Below, one piece after another: positions 40,458 through 52,985 of a stretch of DNA of 64,000 bases. The stretch's first letter is position 1; each line of letters opens with the position of its first letter. The position numbers and the translations under genes were made by a program. The notes under the pieces are model-generated. The model worked only from the letters and a program-made list of their open reading frames with translations, was not told where the DNA came from and ran no database searches. The stretch comes from Macrostomum hystrix (taxonomy: Eukaryota; Platyhelminthes; Macrostomidae), in contig CATNEN010000007.1 in assembly GCA_950097015.1 (NCBI GenBank), positions 2,108,001 to 2,172,000 of the forward strand, read 5' to 3'.

Positions 40458-43353
40458 CCCATTGGCTGGAGCCACCCCTGCCTTCTGCCCGTGCTTGCGT
40501 CCTATGTAGAAGAATGTTTTCGCCAAAGCTTTTCTGGATTGGATGTTCGAATCGGGTGCAATCGTCCCGAAAAGCCCATTTCCTCGTTGCTAGTGTCCCC
40601 CAGAAAATGGGGGGTATCTAATTTTGACTTACTCGTAAATGACCAAGCTGACTTGGGAGGCTATTCCATAGTTGCTGCCATGGGAAACTCGCCACCGTCA
40701 CCAGTTTTCCAATTCGGCCTATTTGCGTTTGAAAGTTTAGATTGATTCTTGAAGAGCACCGGTTGCATATTCTCAGCTCATCTGGCGCTTCAGAATACTC
40801 AAGGGTAACCAAGTTTTCGCAAATTTCCTTTTCTTTTTCCTCTCCTTCAAAGGGAGTTAAAAAGGTACTGACAGTTCAATCAAAGGTATTTAGTCTTCCT
40901 GAGACTATAGTCTTGCTGCGCTTCAACGTAGGCGCCTGAATCATCGGAATCGTATCCGGAGCCTAGAAGTTTATTCTGAATGACATTCACAATCAAGTTC
41001 CACCGTTCTCTCATAATTTTTAATTGGCACAGTTTCCGCTTTCTGTTTCGATGTTACCGCATTTAAAAGATCGAAGACATTGCTACCACTCCATGTCTTA
41101 CCCTAAAATATTACTTCCCAATAATTATTGAATCGCAGATTTTCGTCAATAGACTCAATACTCTCTGTAGACGATCCGGAAAATGTTGTTCCACACTTGA
41201 AAGACTTTGCTGCTGTTAGCCTTTTTTGAAGTTGAGTAGTTCAACCAATTTTTCATATTCCAACTTTTTAGGCTGCAGAAATATTCTCTGCCTCAGGCGA
41301 TTAAACTCTTCTTCAGGGACCAAAAAGTAGTTTTCCATTATTTGCCAAGTATCCCTCCAACGAGACCTGAGATTAGCGGGGCTGCTACTGACGCAAGGAT
41401 AGGACGAAACCTCCGACTTGTGGACTAATCAGAAGCATTTCTCGCTTCCTTTTTGTAGACAATTTCTGATTAGACATTTCTGATTAGCTCACGCAGTGCC
41501 CTTCGATGGCGTTTCAGCCTACTAAACTGTTTAGATAATAGACCAATTGTTTAGACCAATATTGCCTCTCAGAAAGTTGTGTCGTGACTTACACGCAAAT
41601 TTAAGAGAGGCTTGAACAATGCTTGGTTGTTGGTGCGATGCGATGGAGAGTAGCGAAGTCAAGTGAAGTGTGAGAGGGCGTTGTGCCCTGGACTATATAT
41701 TTAAACATGGTTAAGTCGGACAGACTGGAGGAGGTCGGCGGTACGATAACAAGAGTGCGCGACTGAGGGTAGGAGAGGATGCTAGAATGTGAGCGGCGGA
41801 CCAATCAGAAAGGAGGAAAGAAAGAAAGGATAGAGAATGAGAGATCAGCCGCAGAGATAACGAGAGAGAAAGAACTAGATTGAACTGGACGATGTAAACA
41901 AGAAAAGTGCAGAGAACGAGAGTGAATAGAGGACAGAAGGCAGAGACGAAAGTCGCGACACGTTGTGTGACAGCTCGCACAAACAGGAATAAGCTTATCG
42001 CCGCCCCCTGCGAGTAACGCACGTCTTTGTAGAGGTCTTGCTGTTGCCAGAGCACAAGAACAAAGCCAAGAAATTCTGTCAGACATTAGAATTTTTCTTC
42101 TGCCAATATTAAAATGAGTATTTATTTATTTATAGAGTGAGGTTTACTTAAAAATTCAAAATATCATTCGCGTGATCATGCATTTGACACAATTCGTCAA
42201 ATTTTCGAACACCGAGAAAAACTATCTTGCCATTTTTACCGCACAAGAGACATTTGGCCTGGCGAATAAGGAACTTCATGATAAGCCCTCATAAATTTCA
42301 TAAACTTCATAAATTTCACCCTCCCATTCAATCCAATGCGAGACAATGTGCGAAAAATCAGGTCTGTTTACTTCAGCCCTGTAAGTACTTGTTATGAGTA
42401 CAACACTGGTTGGTACACAAGCTTTAAACAAGCGAAAAACTTCATTCACTGAACGACAACCGAATAAAATAGCCGAAAGTGCACAATAACAATGCTTCGG
42501 AATGAATTTATTTCTCCCTCCTAAAACCATTATTTTATTTCTTTTTAGTTGGGGAATCTGTCCTACACTCGCAGTTGTTTAACCAAATTCTTGGTACCCA
42601 AAGTCTGAGCGTTCCTAATTCGAAAGCTGCCTGCATTACTGGCAAGACCATAACATGCGATTTTTGTGTGTACTTGTCTGACCAATGCTTTCTCCCCCAA
42701 GGTTTCATGAAAGATTGCCTGTTCCGAATCTTGAACTGTTCTAGTTCTAGAGTTCCTTCCAGCTCAATACAATTAACATCGGTGACAAAGTTGATTCGAC
42801 AAAGCAAGCAGAAATCCGTGTGCTCTTCATCACTCATTCTCTGAAAAATGCAATCTTTTTGTCAGGTAAAAAAACGTAGAAAAAATATAGGTTAATTTTT
42901 TCTCGTGAAATGGATCAGATAAAACCGGTAGAACCGTTAATTACGCAATCTCCTTTGTTTGCTATACAGATCAAATATGCCCCTATAAATACCAATGAAA
43001 CTGAGCGTCAGAGCCAGTCAAAAAATGTAACAATGTCAATCTCCTCTGCGAAGAACTATTATATGAGGTTTACAAACCGAATTGTCCCAAGTCTCTCTCT
43101 ATTGATTTATTTCATCAGACATACGCGGTTGGAGAAAGAATCGGTGGCTTTGCAACTGCCTACAATATTATAAGACCCAGTAGTGGGACTCCTGGTGAGA
43201 TATTAAGGAGGGGTGAGACTTAGGGTGAGATTCAGGGTGAGATTCAGAGTGGGTTAAGATTCAGAGTGAGATTCAGCGGGTAGAAGGCTGGGGGAGAAGG
43301 TGGGGTGGGTGGGCAGAAGGCGGGCAGAAGGCAGGGTGGCTCCAGCCAATGGG
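40458..43353. repeat. 34-bp inverted repeat pair 2.8 kb apart
   Basis: 40458-40491 begins CCCATTGGCTGGAGCCACC; 43321-43353 is its reverse complement (GGTGGCTCCAGCCAATGGG) apart from one missing G. No recognised gene lies between them. Confidence 0.8.
41580..42085 (-). mobile_element. Candidate solo LTR
   Basis: The minus strand begins TGTCTGACAGAATTTC and ends GTAAGTCACGACA, so the ends are TGTC..GACA. A TATA-like TTTAAATATATAG lies at about 41693-41705. The interior is non-coding and pyrimidine-rich. The 5-bp flanks do not match, so an exact target duplication is not shown. Confidence 0.42.
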
Positions 43354-43660
43354 TCGCTGACTGTACGGTAAACAGTTGGAGGCGGGATTCGAATCAAAGG
43401 CCGTGTTAATGGATAAATGACTTCACGTGCAAGGCCATTCCAAATTTATTTATTCTACCTTACTAGCTAGTTTATGGGGATCACAAAGAGAGTTCAACTA
43501 AACTTAGGGTCTTCAATTATTTGATTGACTGTCCAGCTCGTACTAAAGTGTTAAATCTGTGATGTGAATTTGAAGTACTTTAAAATCCATTTTGATAGTT
43601 GGCATTAATGGGTAAAAAAACTCTGTCCTCCAGCTCAGAACATAAATTTGAATCATTGCA

Positions 43661-45328
43661 ATGTCTCGACTGAGTCAAGTGTTTCCAGACGACACGGAGC
43701 CATCTGAGCAGCAGGTCGCTCAAGCGACACTCGGCATCTTCGAGTTTGCGCGGATGCAGGCACCGAGAAGACAGCGATTTCTCTGGCTCACTGTGGCTGC
43801 TCTTGTGAACTTCTGCATGTACCTCAAAGGCCTGGTAACTTTGCCGCTGTTCTTGACATTGCCAGTGAATCTGAATGTGGAGACGACGCTTCTGCTGATC
43901 TCGACGATATTTTACCTGTACTGCGCTTTGTCGATCTTTGTCGATTCTTTCTACCTTGCGATGGGTAGCTTCGGCAAGATCACCAGCTTCCTGCGAGAGG
44001 CCGACACGCTAGTTGCGAGCAGCGCTGAGCGACCAGCTCTCGCGAGAGCACTGAGAGCTCGAATTGATCAGTTCCGACGAACGTTCAGACGCTTGCTTGT
44101 CATCTTCTCGTTTATTGCGACTGGAAACGGAGCGATGTGCGCCGTCCTAGTGCTGAACAATCCGAACGAGCCGACCTACAAGTTCTGCATTCGGATCAGC
44201 ACCTTGGACTCTGATCGCATGGCAAGTGGTGATCGCGATGTTCTGGATGTTTGAAACCTTTCTGTGGATCTTCGGCTTTTTCATATTCTACTCTTTCGGT
44301 CACCTTCTGATCAGCCTGCTGTCAGGATTCTGCTCCGGCTTGAGCAGTCAGCGAGTCTTCAGGTCTGAGCGGAGACTGCGCAGCCACATACCGTCTCTAC
44401 TACCTGAAGATCATCGAGATCGTGAACCGACTGGACTCCATGCTGCGACACTACATTGGAGTGACTTTAGTGTTCAGTATGGCGGCAGTGATGTTCATTT
44501 TGAATGATCTGCTGGACTTTACTTCAATGTCACTGTTGGCTGGTGATGATTGTCTGGTTTGTTTCGGGAATTGGTTTCCTATGTCTTGTTGCGTGCACCT
44601 GCGGACGAGTCTTTAAGCTGCTAAATTTTTCATATACCTCATTCCTATTATTTATTTTATGTTACGTGCTTTTTAGTAAACTGTTTTGTACTTGTGTACC
44701 TGCATATCGCCTTTTTAGGCCAAGAAGCCGCTGGAGGTGTTGCGTATCCAGGAAGTGACATCAAAAAATTTCAACGAGGTAGGAGCTGAATTGTCTTTTG
44801 AACACTAATACGAGTAGAAACTGTACCCATTAGCTTTGCTGTTTGCATCAGCATTACTACTACTATATTAATATTCATAACTAGTATTTAGTATGTGCTG
44901 CCCACATACCTTAATTAGATATTTTTACATAAGTGAGTATTTTTAATTTGGGACGAACGATAATGACTTTTACAAATCGTACACGACAAACTGCTTGAAT
45001 AGAAATGGTTGCGATTGCTTTCAGCTAATGGTTTTTCTTCACACAGTCTCAAACAATGAAAGCGGATTGACTTGCTCGAACTTCTTTGTAATAGACTATT
45101 CCTTGCTAGTTAGTGTGAGTTATCCTTTGTCTGCATTGTAAAAAATACAAATTTTAGTGCGCGAAACGTAACGAAGGCTGGTCACTTATGTTAACACTTG
45201 ATAACACTCACCCGTTTCAGCTTGCAAGTATGTTCATTACTTATTTCATCCAGATTGTCCGAACCCGGCAGTCACCTGCAACGAAGCATGCAACAGAGTT
45301 CTGCAACTGCAGCCGAGCCTTTTCGTGA
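43661..45328 (+). pseudogene. Gustatory-receptor-like 7TM receptor GRL1 (pseudogene)
   Basis: Four exons on the GRL plan: 43661-about 44617, 44719-44778, 45025-45114, 45221-45328, all with phase-0 borders. Starts MSRLSQVFPDDTEPSE. Exon 1 keeps several TM segments but has at least three lesions: a deletion of about 45 nt after KFCIRIS that shifts the frame, a 5-nt loss at GLSS (near 44350), and another shift near 44545. Exon 2 reads AKKPLEVLRIQEVTSKNFNE, exon 3 MVFLHTVSNNESGLTC and VIDYSLLVS, exon 4 the TM7 segment MFITYFIQIVRTRQ. The TYF..IV pattern corresponds to the TYhhhhhQF hallmark of insect gustatory receptors. Confidence 0.75.
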
Positions 45329-45589
45329 GTTTCGATGCCCTGCCAGAAAATGCTCGACGCAGGCATCAAAAAAAGTTTTTATTCCGATCTTTTGAACACC
45401 AATATGTGACGTTGTCACTTACTGCAAGAGCCCCTTTGAAGTTTAAATTTATGTGGTACTGAATTGGGCCGTTTAACAAATGTAATTACGCTGTCACCAA
45501 CTTTGCAATTCCGTATATTTCTTAGATTGTTACTGTAAGTAAACGCCAACGCACATCGCGCTATCCCTAAACTTACCTCGCAGTTGCAT

Positions 45590-45935
45590 TAATGTCAATT
45601 CTCTCAGCCAATGAGCGTGCGTGCTCTGGTTCTCTAGATTATCGATCGCCCTGTTTTTACCGCGGGCTAGCTTATTTAACTAGGCCCCCTGGGCCCGCCC
45701 GTGCCGCAACCGGCCCACCCCTTTTGTCACTGCTCTTGTCCCGGCCACTGTTACTTTCACTGCGACCTACTTACCCACTGTTCAGTGTTTCGTTCTGTCA
45801 TTTCCTGTCTACTGTCATCCGCTGTCTTCTCTATTGCATCGTCATTATTGAGCTCCTGCACCTGACTTTAATTATATTGCTTGTCGTGTGTGTCTCAGTG
45901 ATAATAAATAAAGATAAAGTGCTACTACTACACTA
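45590..45935 (+). mobile_element. Candidate LTR-like sequence downstream of GRL1
   Basis: CCAAT (AGCCAATGAGCG), a TATA-like TTATTTAACTAG about 60 nt later, and AATAAATAAAG near 45905 give an LTR-like promoter and polyadenylation layout in non-coding DNA. Ends and target duplication were not resolved. 45940-47330 otherwise shows no gene. Confidence 0.3.
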
Positions 45936-47339
45936 GATTACGCGATCTCTGGACTCTAATTGGAATATTAAACTTCCGCCTGACTCTGTCTGGCGTTCAT
46001 TTCGTCACAAATATTTTCTCGCAATCGGTTTTTATGAGGTAAAAGCGTACGACGCTTTGTATCCTCGTATGAATTCATAGAGAAAGTGGCAGGCACTGTT
46101 CGGAATTTCGAAAGCTTAACAACCGAGGACAAGATGCTGTAAATAATGACACAGGAAAGCACGAAAAAATCAGAGACTGGTGGGCTTCATAGAAAAATGC
46201 TGTAAAAGAACTGAGGTTCAGTTTACATCTTGGTTTTAAACTCACCATAAAAAGATTTCGAGTTGTTTTATTTTAAGCTTAGTATTTTGCTAGATTTTTC
46301 GCACTTTTATATGTACGAGCGTAATTCTTTTACTTCTGTCGCCAATTATATGAGATTATCGATTTAACCATTTGCTTGTTTAACGTAAAATAAACGACAC
46401 AATCAGCACCCAAACCTACCTACTGCACATTCTAATGCAAAAATAGTTATTAATGCAAGCGCTGCATGTTCTGAATGTTTGACAGCGCTATAGAAAATCT
46501 GTCTAAGTTCAAAAGCTACAAAACCTTTATCTGATTACTTGATTAGAAGTTTTAGATTTTTCGAAAGTCGACGATCGTGAAGATTTTATGTTTGGTTTAT
46601 CTCTACATAATTTGTCTGTCTAATGATTATTTTTTCAACTGAGGATAGTCGACCTCATGAGCCTCTCAATGCTCTCATCAATTGTGAATTGTGGATGCCC
46701 GAGTTTGCGACACATTTATTGCACTTTTTACCTAATTTTAATCGTCAATGCTAGAAGTTAGGCACTAGGAGCGATTATGAGCGTCAAGCAAAGGTGGTGA
46801 ATTCAGTGTAAATGTGGTCACAAAAATCACCTGCAAACAGAAGTTTGGTGCTATATAAAGTTGCAACTCCAAAAACAAATATGTGCGGATGAGCAGATTG
46901 CTTTCAGAAAAGCAGCCTAGCTAAAAGCTGTGTTGGTAAAACGACAGTTGACAGTCACTGTGGACCAGTCAATTAGGATAATTGCTAAAGCTGCAGAGTT
47001 CTGCCAATTATCTATGCCTTCGCAAACATATGCAAACACATCTCTAGGCTCAGATTAGGATCCGATAAGTCATTCTGCAACCTACTGTATACGATGCCAT
47101 GGAAACGGATGTTGACTAAATGAAGGCCAAAGACTCGAACGAAGGCGATAATGGTGGACTGGGAAGAGTAGCGAAAAACTCAGTGAGCACATATGGAGTG
47201 ACAGAGATCAACTGCAAATCGAGAGACGGTTCTTTGTCTGGCAATAAATTTAAGAGACTAAAAAAGTAGTTAAAATAATAAATAGAAGATGTCTCGACAG
47301 GATGGTGAATTCGAGCCTTTAATTTCCAGTTACTGCCCA

Positions 47340-48531
47340 AGCTACTTTTAGCATCTTCGAGTTCCTCTGCCTGCAGGCACCGAACAAGCAGCGCTTATGG
47401 ATTTCTCTGGCTGCTCTGGTGAACTAGTGGTGGTGCCCTTGTTTCTTAAATTGCCAGTGAATTTAGGCGTGGAAACGACGCCCTTGATTTCTTTATATTA
47501 TTTTCTTTTGGCCTCCTACTTATCAACCTGCTGTCTGGGTTCTGCTCCGGCTTGAGCAGTGAAGTCAGCGAGTCTTCAGGTCTGAGCGGAGACTGCGCAG
47601 CCACATACCGTCTCTACTACCTGAAGATCATCGAGATCGTGAACCGATTGGACTCCATGCCGCGACACTACATTGGAGTGACTTTAGTGTTCATTATGAC
47701 GGCAGTGCAGATGTTCATTTTGAATGCACTGCTGGACTTTGCTTGAATGTCACTGTTGGCTGCGATGGTGATGATCTTCTGGTTTGTGTCGGGCATTGCT
47801 CTCTTGTGCTTCCTAGTATACATCTGCGGCCGCCTCAGCAACCTGGTCTGAATTTTCCTATTTGCATGAAACTTTATCCGAAGCTTAGCTTGAGAAAAGC
47901 TGACATGGGCAATCAGCTTTTTTGACACTTTGCATATCGGAAATACTATTCTGGTAATGTTGCGTTGGTAAAAATCATTTTAGACCAAGAAGCCTCTCGA
48001 AGTACTGCACATTCAGGATGTCAGTTCCAGCAATTTTAAGCAGGTGAGTTGGTGTTAGCTGACCATTTGAGCACGCATTCGAAATCCACCTTAAACTACG
48101 AGCCCTCAAACGATGTCAATGTGATATGATTTTGAGTAGGTTCAACAGCAGGCGTGATCAGTCATTCAAACAAATGCATGTTTTTTCATTTTAGCTGATG
48201 GTATTTCTTCACTCTGTTTCCAACAAACAAAGTGGACTGACCTGCTTCAGCTTGTTTGTTGTTGACTATTCGCTACTTATCAGTGTGAGTCCCTGGACAC
48301 TAATACTGGACACACTACAGGACACTGGACACACTACAGGACACTGGACACAACTGTAACGAGATAACCATTTACTACTCTGGTTTTCACACCACACGCA
48401 CCCGAACTGGATATATTTCAGCTGGCAGGCTCGTTTCTTACCTACTTTATCCTGATCATCCAGACCAGACAGACGACTTTACCAGACAGTATGTCATCTG
48501 CCTACAATTGCAGCCAGGTGCCTCAGTAGAA
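47340..48531 (+). pseudogene. GRL2 (truncated pseudogene)
   Basis: The N-terminal part is reduced: FEFLCLQAPNKQR sequence is followed by an in-frame TAG, and several hundred bases of exon 1 are deleted so that KLPVNLGVET joins almost directly to LLINLLSGFCSGLSSEVS. The C-terminal exons are well preserved: KKPLEVLHIQDVSSSNFKQ (about 47988-48042), LMVFLHSVSNKQSGLTC (48196-48284), and LAGSFLTYFILIIQTRQ (48421-48531) with a perfect TYF..IIQT TM7 motif. Intron positions match GRL3. 48540-49680 has no gene. Confidence 0.75.
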
Positions 48532-49726
48532 TTCATGAAGTTCAGCACAATAACTACGTGGCATCCATTTTCAAAACTTTTCGCAGCATCAATGTGTCGC
48601 AAAAAAATAATAAAACACAGACCAGTTTTTTATGAGTGCCTTTCCTAAAATTGCATCCGAAACATTGTCTTTACGTCGTGTCATTGTGAGGCTCCACAGT
48701 TTTATGTAGATTTTTTTATGTCACGCGTATCGTATTAACGCAAATGATAATCTAGATACTTCCGCATAGAAGTACGCCTTTAAAATGTTTCTTATTTGAT
48801 AATAATCATTCTGTTACATGAGAGAGACATAATGGTTGATCCTCAGGCCAACATGGGAATGAAGAATGAAAGAATAAAAACGTGCTCGGTGAAATCTTAG
48901 ATATTCTGATAAATGTGCCTCTTAAAAGTTGAAGCACTATTCTTTGATTCATTGACTGCTAGCTTTTAGAATAGTTTGTTATTGGACGGCACCCGAGACT
49001 TTTGTCGTTTGCTTTGCCTTTAAGGATTTTAGAGCGTTTAATTGTAAGATATTGCTTATACTCGTAGTATAACAAAAGCCACTAAAGAGGAGATAGAACT
49101 GCCCTTTTAAGGCTATTGCTTTCGCAGACGACAAAAAACGAAAAAATTATAACAAAATATTATTAAAAAATAACTGGAGTCCTGTCTTGATGATTGAAAG
49201 CGGAACCTGATTTCTACTCTTAATAGGATGTAGCCATTCTGTGAAATTGGAATTGTCATAACAATGGCAGATAATTTTAGATTTGCACTTCAGTTTGCGG
49301 CACGCAAAAAACTTGTGAAGTGAAGCACGGCAGAACTTCTCACCTGAGTGGCTCTTCATTCATTTCCATAATTTCCATTACTCCGAACAGTCAATCAGGA
49401 CGACTGAGGTAGTATGCTAAATACACAGCAACCGCGATAATGAACTCAACTGTGCTTTGGTCAAAACCATTATTACGAGGTTATGTTTGCACTGAAAGTT
49501 CTATGGATTCAACTGTCACAGACAGTCACCATGGATTCCATACAATCAAGCATTAAATTCTGGAAGCTCTCTGAAGTAAAACTGCGAATAAAAGGGGATT
49601 GCACTTGACATCTCTCACACATAGTGAATTCTAACTGAGCTCAGTGACAACCTAACATTACAGAACCACAGAATACATCGGGTGCAGCCTCCACTTCAGT
49701 TCCGCTGCCAGTTTGAGTTTGTCAGC

Positions 49727-52154
49727 ATGTCGCAACTGAATCAGGTCTCTCCAGGAGACACGGAGCCATCTGAGCTGCAGGTCGGTTCTGCTCAAGCGAC
49801 CCTAAGCATCTTCGAGTTCGTGTGGCTGCAGGTACCCAGCAAGCAGCGATTCCTTTGGCTCGCTGTGGCAGCTCTTGTGAATTTTTGCATCTACCTGGAG
49901 GGTCTGGTAATCTTGCCGCTGTTCCTGACAATACCCATTAATTTGAATGCCGATTCGACTCTTATGATCTTGTCATCGCTGTTTTATCTCTACTGCGGCT
50001 TCATTTATTCGGTCTACCTGTTGCTGGGTAGCTCCGGCAAGATCACCAGCTTCCTGCGAGAGGTCGACACGCTTGTTGCGAGCAGCGCTGAGCGACCAGC
50101 TCTCGCGAGAGCACTGAGAGCTCGACTTGATCAGTTCCGACGAACGTTCAGACGCTTGCTTGTCATCGTCTCGTTGATTGCGACTGGAAACGGAGCGATG
50201 TGCGCCATTTTAGTGATTACCAATCCAGATGATCCACCCTATAAGTTCAGTGTCCGAATCGCCACCATGGGAACCTGGAGTCGTACTGAGCCTCTGCCAT
50301 CGCTTACATCGGCACCTTGGACTCTGATCGCCTGGCAGGTGTTTATTGCTGTCTCTTGGGCGTTCGAAACATTCCTGTGGGCTTTCGGCTTCTTTATATT
50401 CTTTGCTTTCGTTCTTCTAATGACTTATGTGCTGTCAGGATTCTGCTCCGGCTTGAGCAGTGAAGTCAGCGAGTCTTCAGGTCTGAGTGGAGACAGTGCA
50501 GCCGCATACCGTCTCTACTACCTGAAGATCATCGAGATCGTGAACCGACTGGACTCCATGCTGCGACACTACGTGGGAGTTACTTTGATGTTCATTTTGG
50601 CAGCTGTCATGTTCATTTTGAATGCGCTGCTCGACTTCAAATCGATGTCATTGCTGTCAGCTCTTGTGCAAGTTTTCTTGTTTGTGTCCGGCATCGTTCT
50701 TCTGTGTTTACTTGTATATATTTCAGGACGCATCTACAACCAGGTTTGCAGACCGGACAATTGTATTAAGCAAATTTCCTTTGATTATATTTTGCTCCAG
50801 TTATTTCACTGCGTATTTTTCAGGCAAAGGAGCCACTTGAGATCCTCCATAGGCAGGAAATTACACATAAAAATTTCAACGAGGTATGACATATCGAGAT
50901 AAAAGCGCGCTTGCTTGACTGATGCATATTTGCAGCAAAGCTACTTTAGTAGAAGGGGTGGGTTTCAATTATTCTTTAGAAAGCTCAAGATATTTATTTA
51001 TTACTACGCGTTGTTTTCAGTAATATAATCATCGTATTACTGCAGTAGCATGTATAATATTATTTTTAACCACTGTCTTAATCTCATCAATGGGGTACAG
51101 TTTTTACGCGGGCGGTTGACCTCAAGCAGTCAATCCACCAGTAGTCTTAGGGGTCGGTGACAGTGGTTATCACGTTTGTCTCTCGCACCACGGTCCCTAA
51201 GTTCGATTCCACGGCGAGGCCACATTTATTTGAGGCGCAGCCGCGGTGAGAAGGCTCGAGGGCTTGTCATGCAATTCGCGTCCTTGAGGGTCAATATCCA
51301 AGGCACAGTGAAGTGTACACTGCGTGACGATGAAAAAGGGCAGATGTACACACCTGTGTGAGCGTGTGCCTGCGTATATTATCTGTGTGCGTGTGTGCTC
51401 AGGAGTCAGCGAAATGGGCGAAATACCCTCCTCGCTGGCATCGGGTCTTGTGTCACCAAATGATGTGCCATTGGACGCAGCCCTCCTGCAAATTTTATTA
51501 TTATTATTTTTACTATTAACCAGTAGTCGTTGATCTTTTCTAGAATAGATCAATGCATGCATTTTAAGTCTTACTGGCTGGCCATTGGCTGTTATTGATC
51601 AAATTAAATTCCAGAATACGCTTATAAAGAGTATAGTAAAGTTAAACTTTAAGTGTTAGAGCTTTTAGGTTTGGGTAGCGCGTTCAAAGGCTTTAAACTT
51701 TTTACAAAGTAGTATAAAGTGAATTTACTGCTTTCTGAACTACAGTCGGGTGCTTCTCAAGTGTAGCAGCCTAAAGCGCCATTCTTATGCGACGCAAGTC
51801 GATGTCTAGTGAATGGAAGTAGCGCATTGTATTCTATGTCGGAAAGTAAAATATTACGTTTTAATTCTTCAGCCCAATGTCTTTCAGATGGTGATATTCC
51901 TTCACGCCGTTGCTAACAATGAGAGTGGCATTACCTGTGCGAATTTCTTTACCATAGACTATTCTCTGCTCGTCAGCGTAAGTGTTCTCATCTTGCTGAT
52001 CCAAGTAAGGGTGAACAACTTAAAACAGCACTTTTCCAATGCTAACTTTCAGCTGGCCAGCCTATTCATGACCTACTTCATCCTGATTGTCCAGACCAGG
52101 CAGACTGCATCAGCAGAGGGCACGCCTGCTGCGTGCAATTGCAGCAGGACGTGA
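49727..52154 (+). CDS. GRL3: gustatory-receptor-like 7TM receptor (intact)
   Basis: Exons 49727-50743, 50824-50883, 51888-51977 and 52053-52154, all phase 0, give 422 aa without interruption. The start MSQLNQVSPGDTEPSE was chosen by alignment with GRL1; an earlier in-frame Met at 49682 is not shared. About seven hydrophobic segments are visible (for example FLWLAVAALVNFCIYLEGLV, AFETFLWAFGFFIFFAFVLL and FLFVSGIVLLCLLVYISG). The final exon carries LASLFMTYFILIVQTRQ, equivalent to the TM7 TYhhhhhQF signature of insect gustatory receptors. Three phase-0 introns crowded near the C-terminus are also an ancestral feature of that family. The likely role is a membrane chemoreceptor or ligand-gated cation channel subunit; ligand unknown. 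The long intron 2 contains a SINE-A copy. Confidence 0.82.
51147..51518 (+). mobile_element. SINE-A copy 8 in GRL3 intron 2
   Basis: Flanked by the 10-bp direct repeat ACCAGTAGTC (51137-51146 and 51519-51528). The B box AGTTCGATTCC is intact; the A box is damaged (GTGACAGTGG). The 3' tail is (ATT)n. Confidence 0.88.
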
Positions 52155-52985
52155 TCGACCGCATCGCGAGTTAAGTCGACACAACCGGGACTTAAATAGC
52201 AACTAAACGCTGTGTACTCTTTTCTAATCTTCTTTTCTAATCTTTGCGGGCCCTATTCTTGTTTTTCGTGAATTCATTAGTTTTTTACAGAAGGATAGTT
52301 GGAATTCATAATAATTGGAAACTCATGATCTGTTGGAAGCTGCCAGTCTCAGGCTAATTTTAGTAAACCTGAAGTGTGACCGATCAGATCACAGAAGTTT
52401 AAGTCTTTGTCCCAATTGCGATAAAATGGATAAGAAATTGAATTATTTTTGCCAACAAACAGTGGGTTTCCTATCCGTTTGTTACGTTTCCTTTTACTGT
52501 TGATTCGCAGTTGATTTGTTCGCACTGTTTTTGTAGAAGCTTTTAATGAACAATATCTCGTCTACCTGTCGTATTTTCTGTATTGCATTATTATCATGGC
52601 ACCAGCAGCCCAAATTCGATTCCAATTAGCATCCCAATTCAATTTAGTCAGTCTGGCCGGTGATGAGTTCTCATCGAAACCATCTCGATAAAACGTGAAT
52701 GCAACGCTTAACATACACATCCAGCAGCAGTCATGGCAGCGAATAGATGGTAGCAGGAACTCCAATGTGGCGTGAGCTGTTTGCTTAGCAAATTACTGCT
52801 CACATATTGGTTGGGACGGCAAATTGCCAGAGATGGAAGCTGTTTACAGACTGAGTGAAGGGTTGAGCTACTGCGATAAAAAACGGGAGTATTGTTGAAA
52901 TAAAAGCTACACGAGCAGCGGCTGATCAAACTGCGCACTGAAACACTGTCGAGAAAGAGCGTGCGAACAGCGTTTGCTGGTTAAC

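Noticed and set aside
41580-42085. Protein-coding ORFs rich in Ser/Leu on the minus strand
   Set aside because: The pyrimidine-rich LTR-like sequence explains the composition; no domains are seen.
42276-42837. Minus-strand ORFs, one starting MSDEEHTDFCLLCR
   Set aside because: There is a CxxC-like pair but no second pair, no homologue recognised and no convincing splice links; insufficient support.
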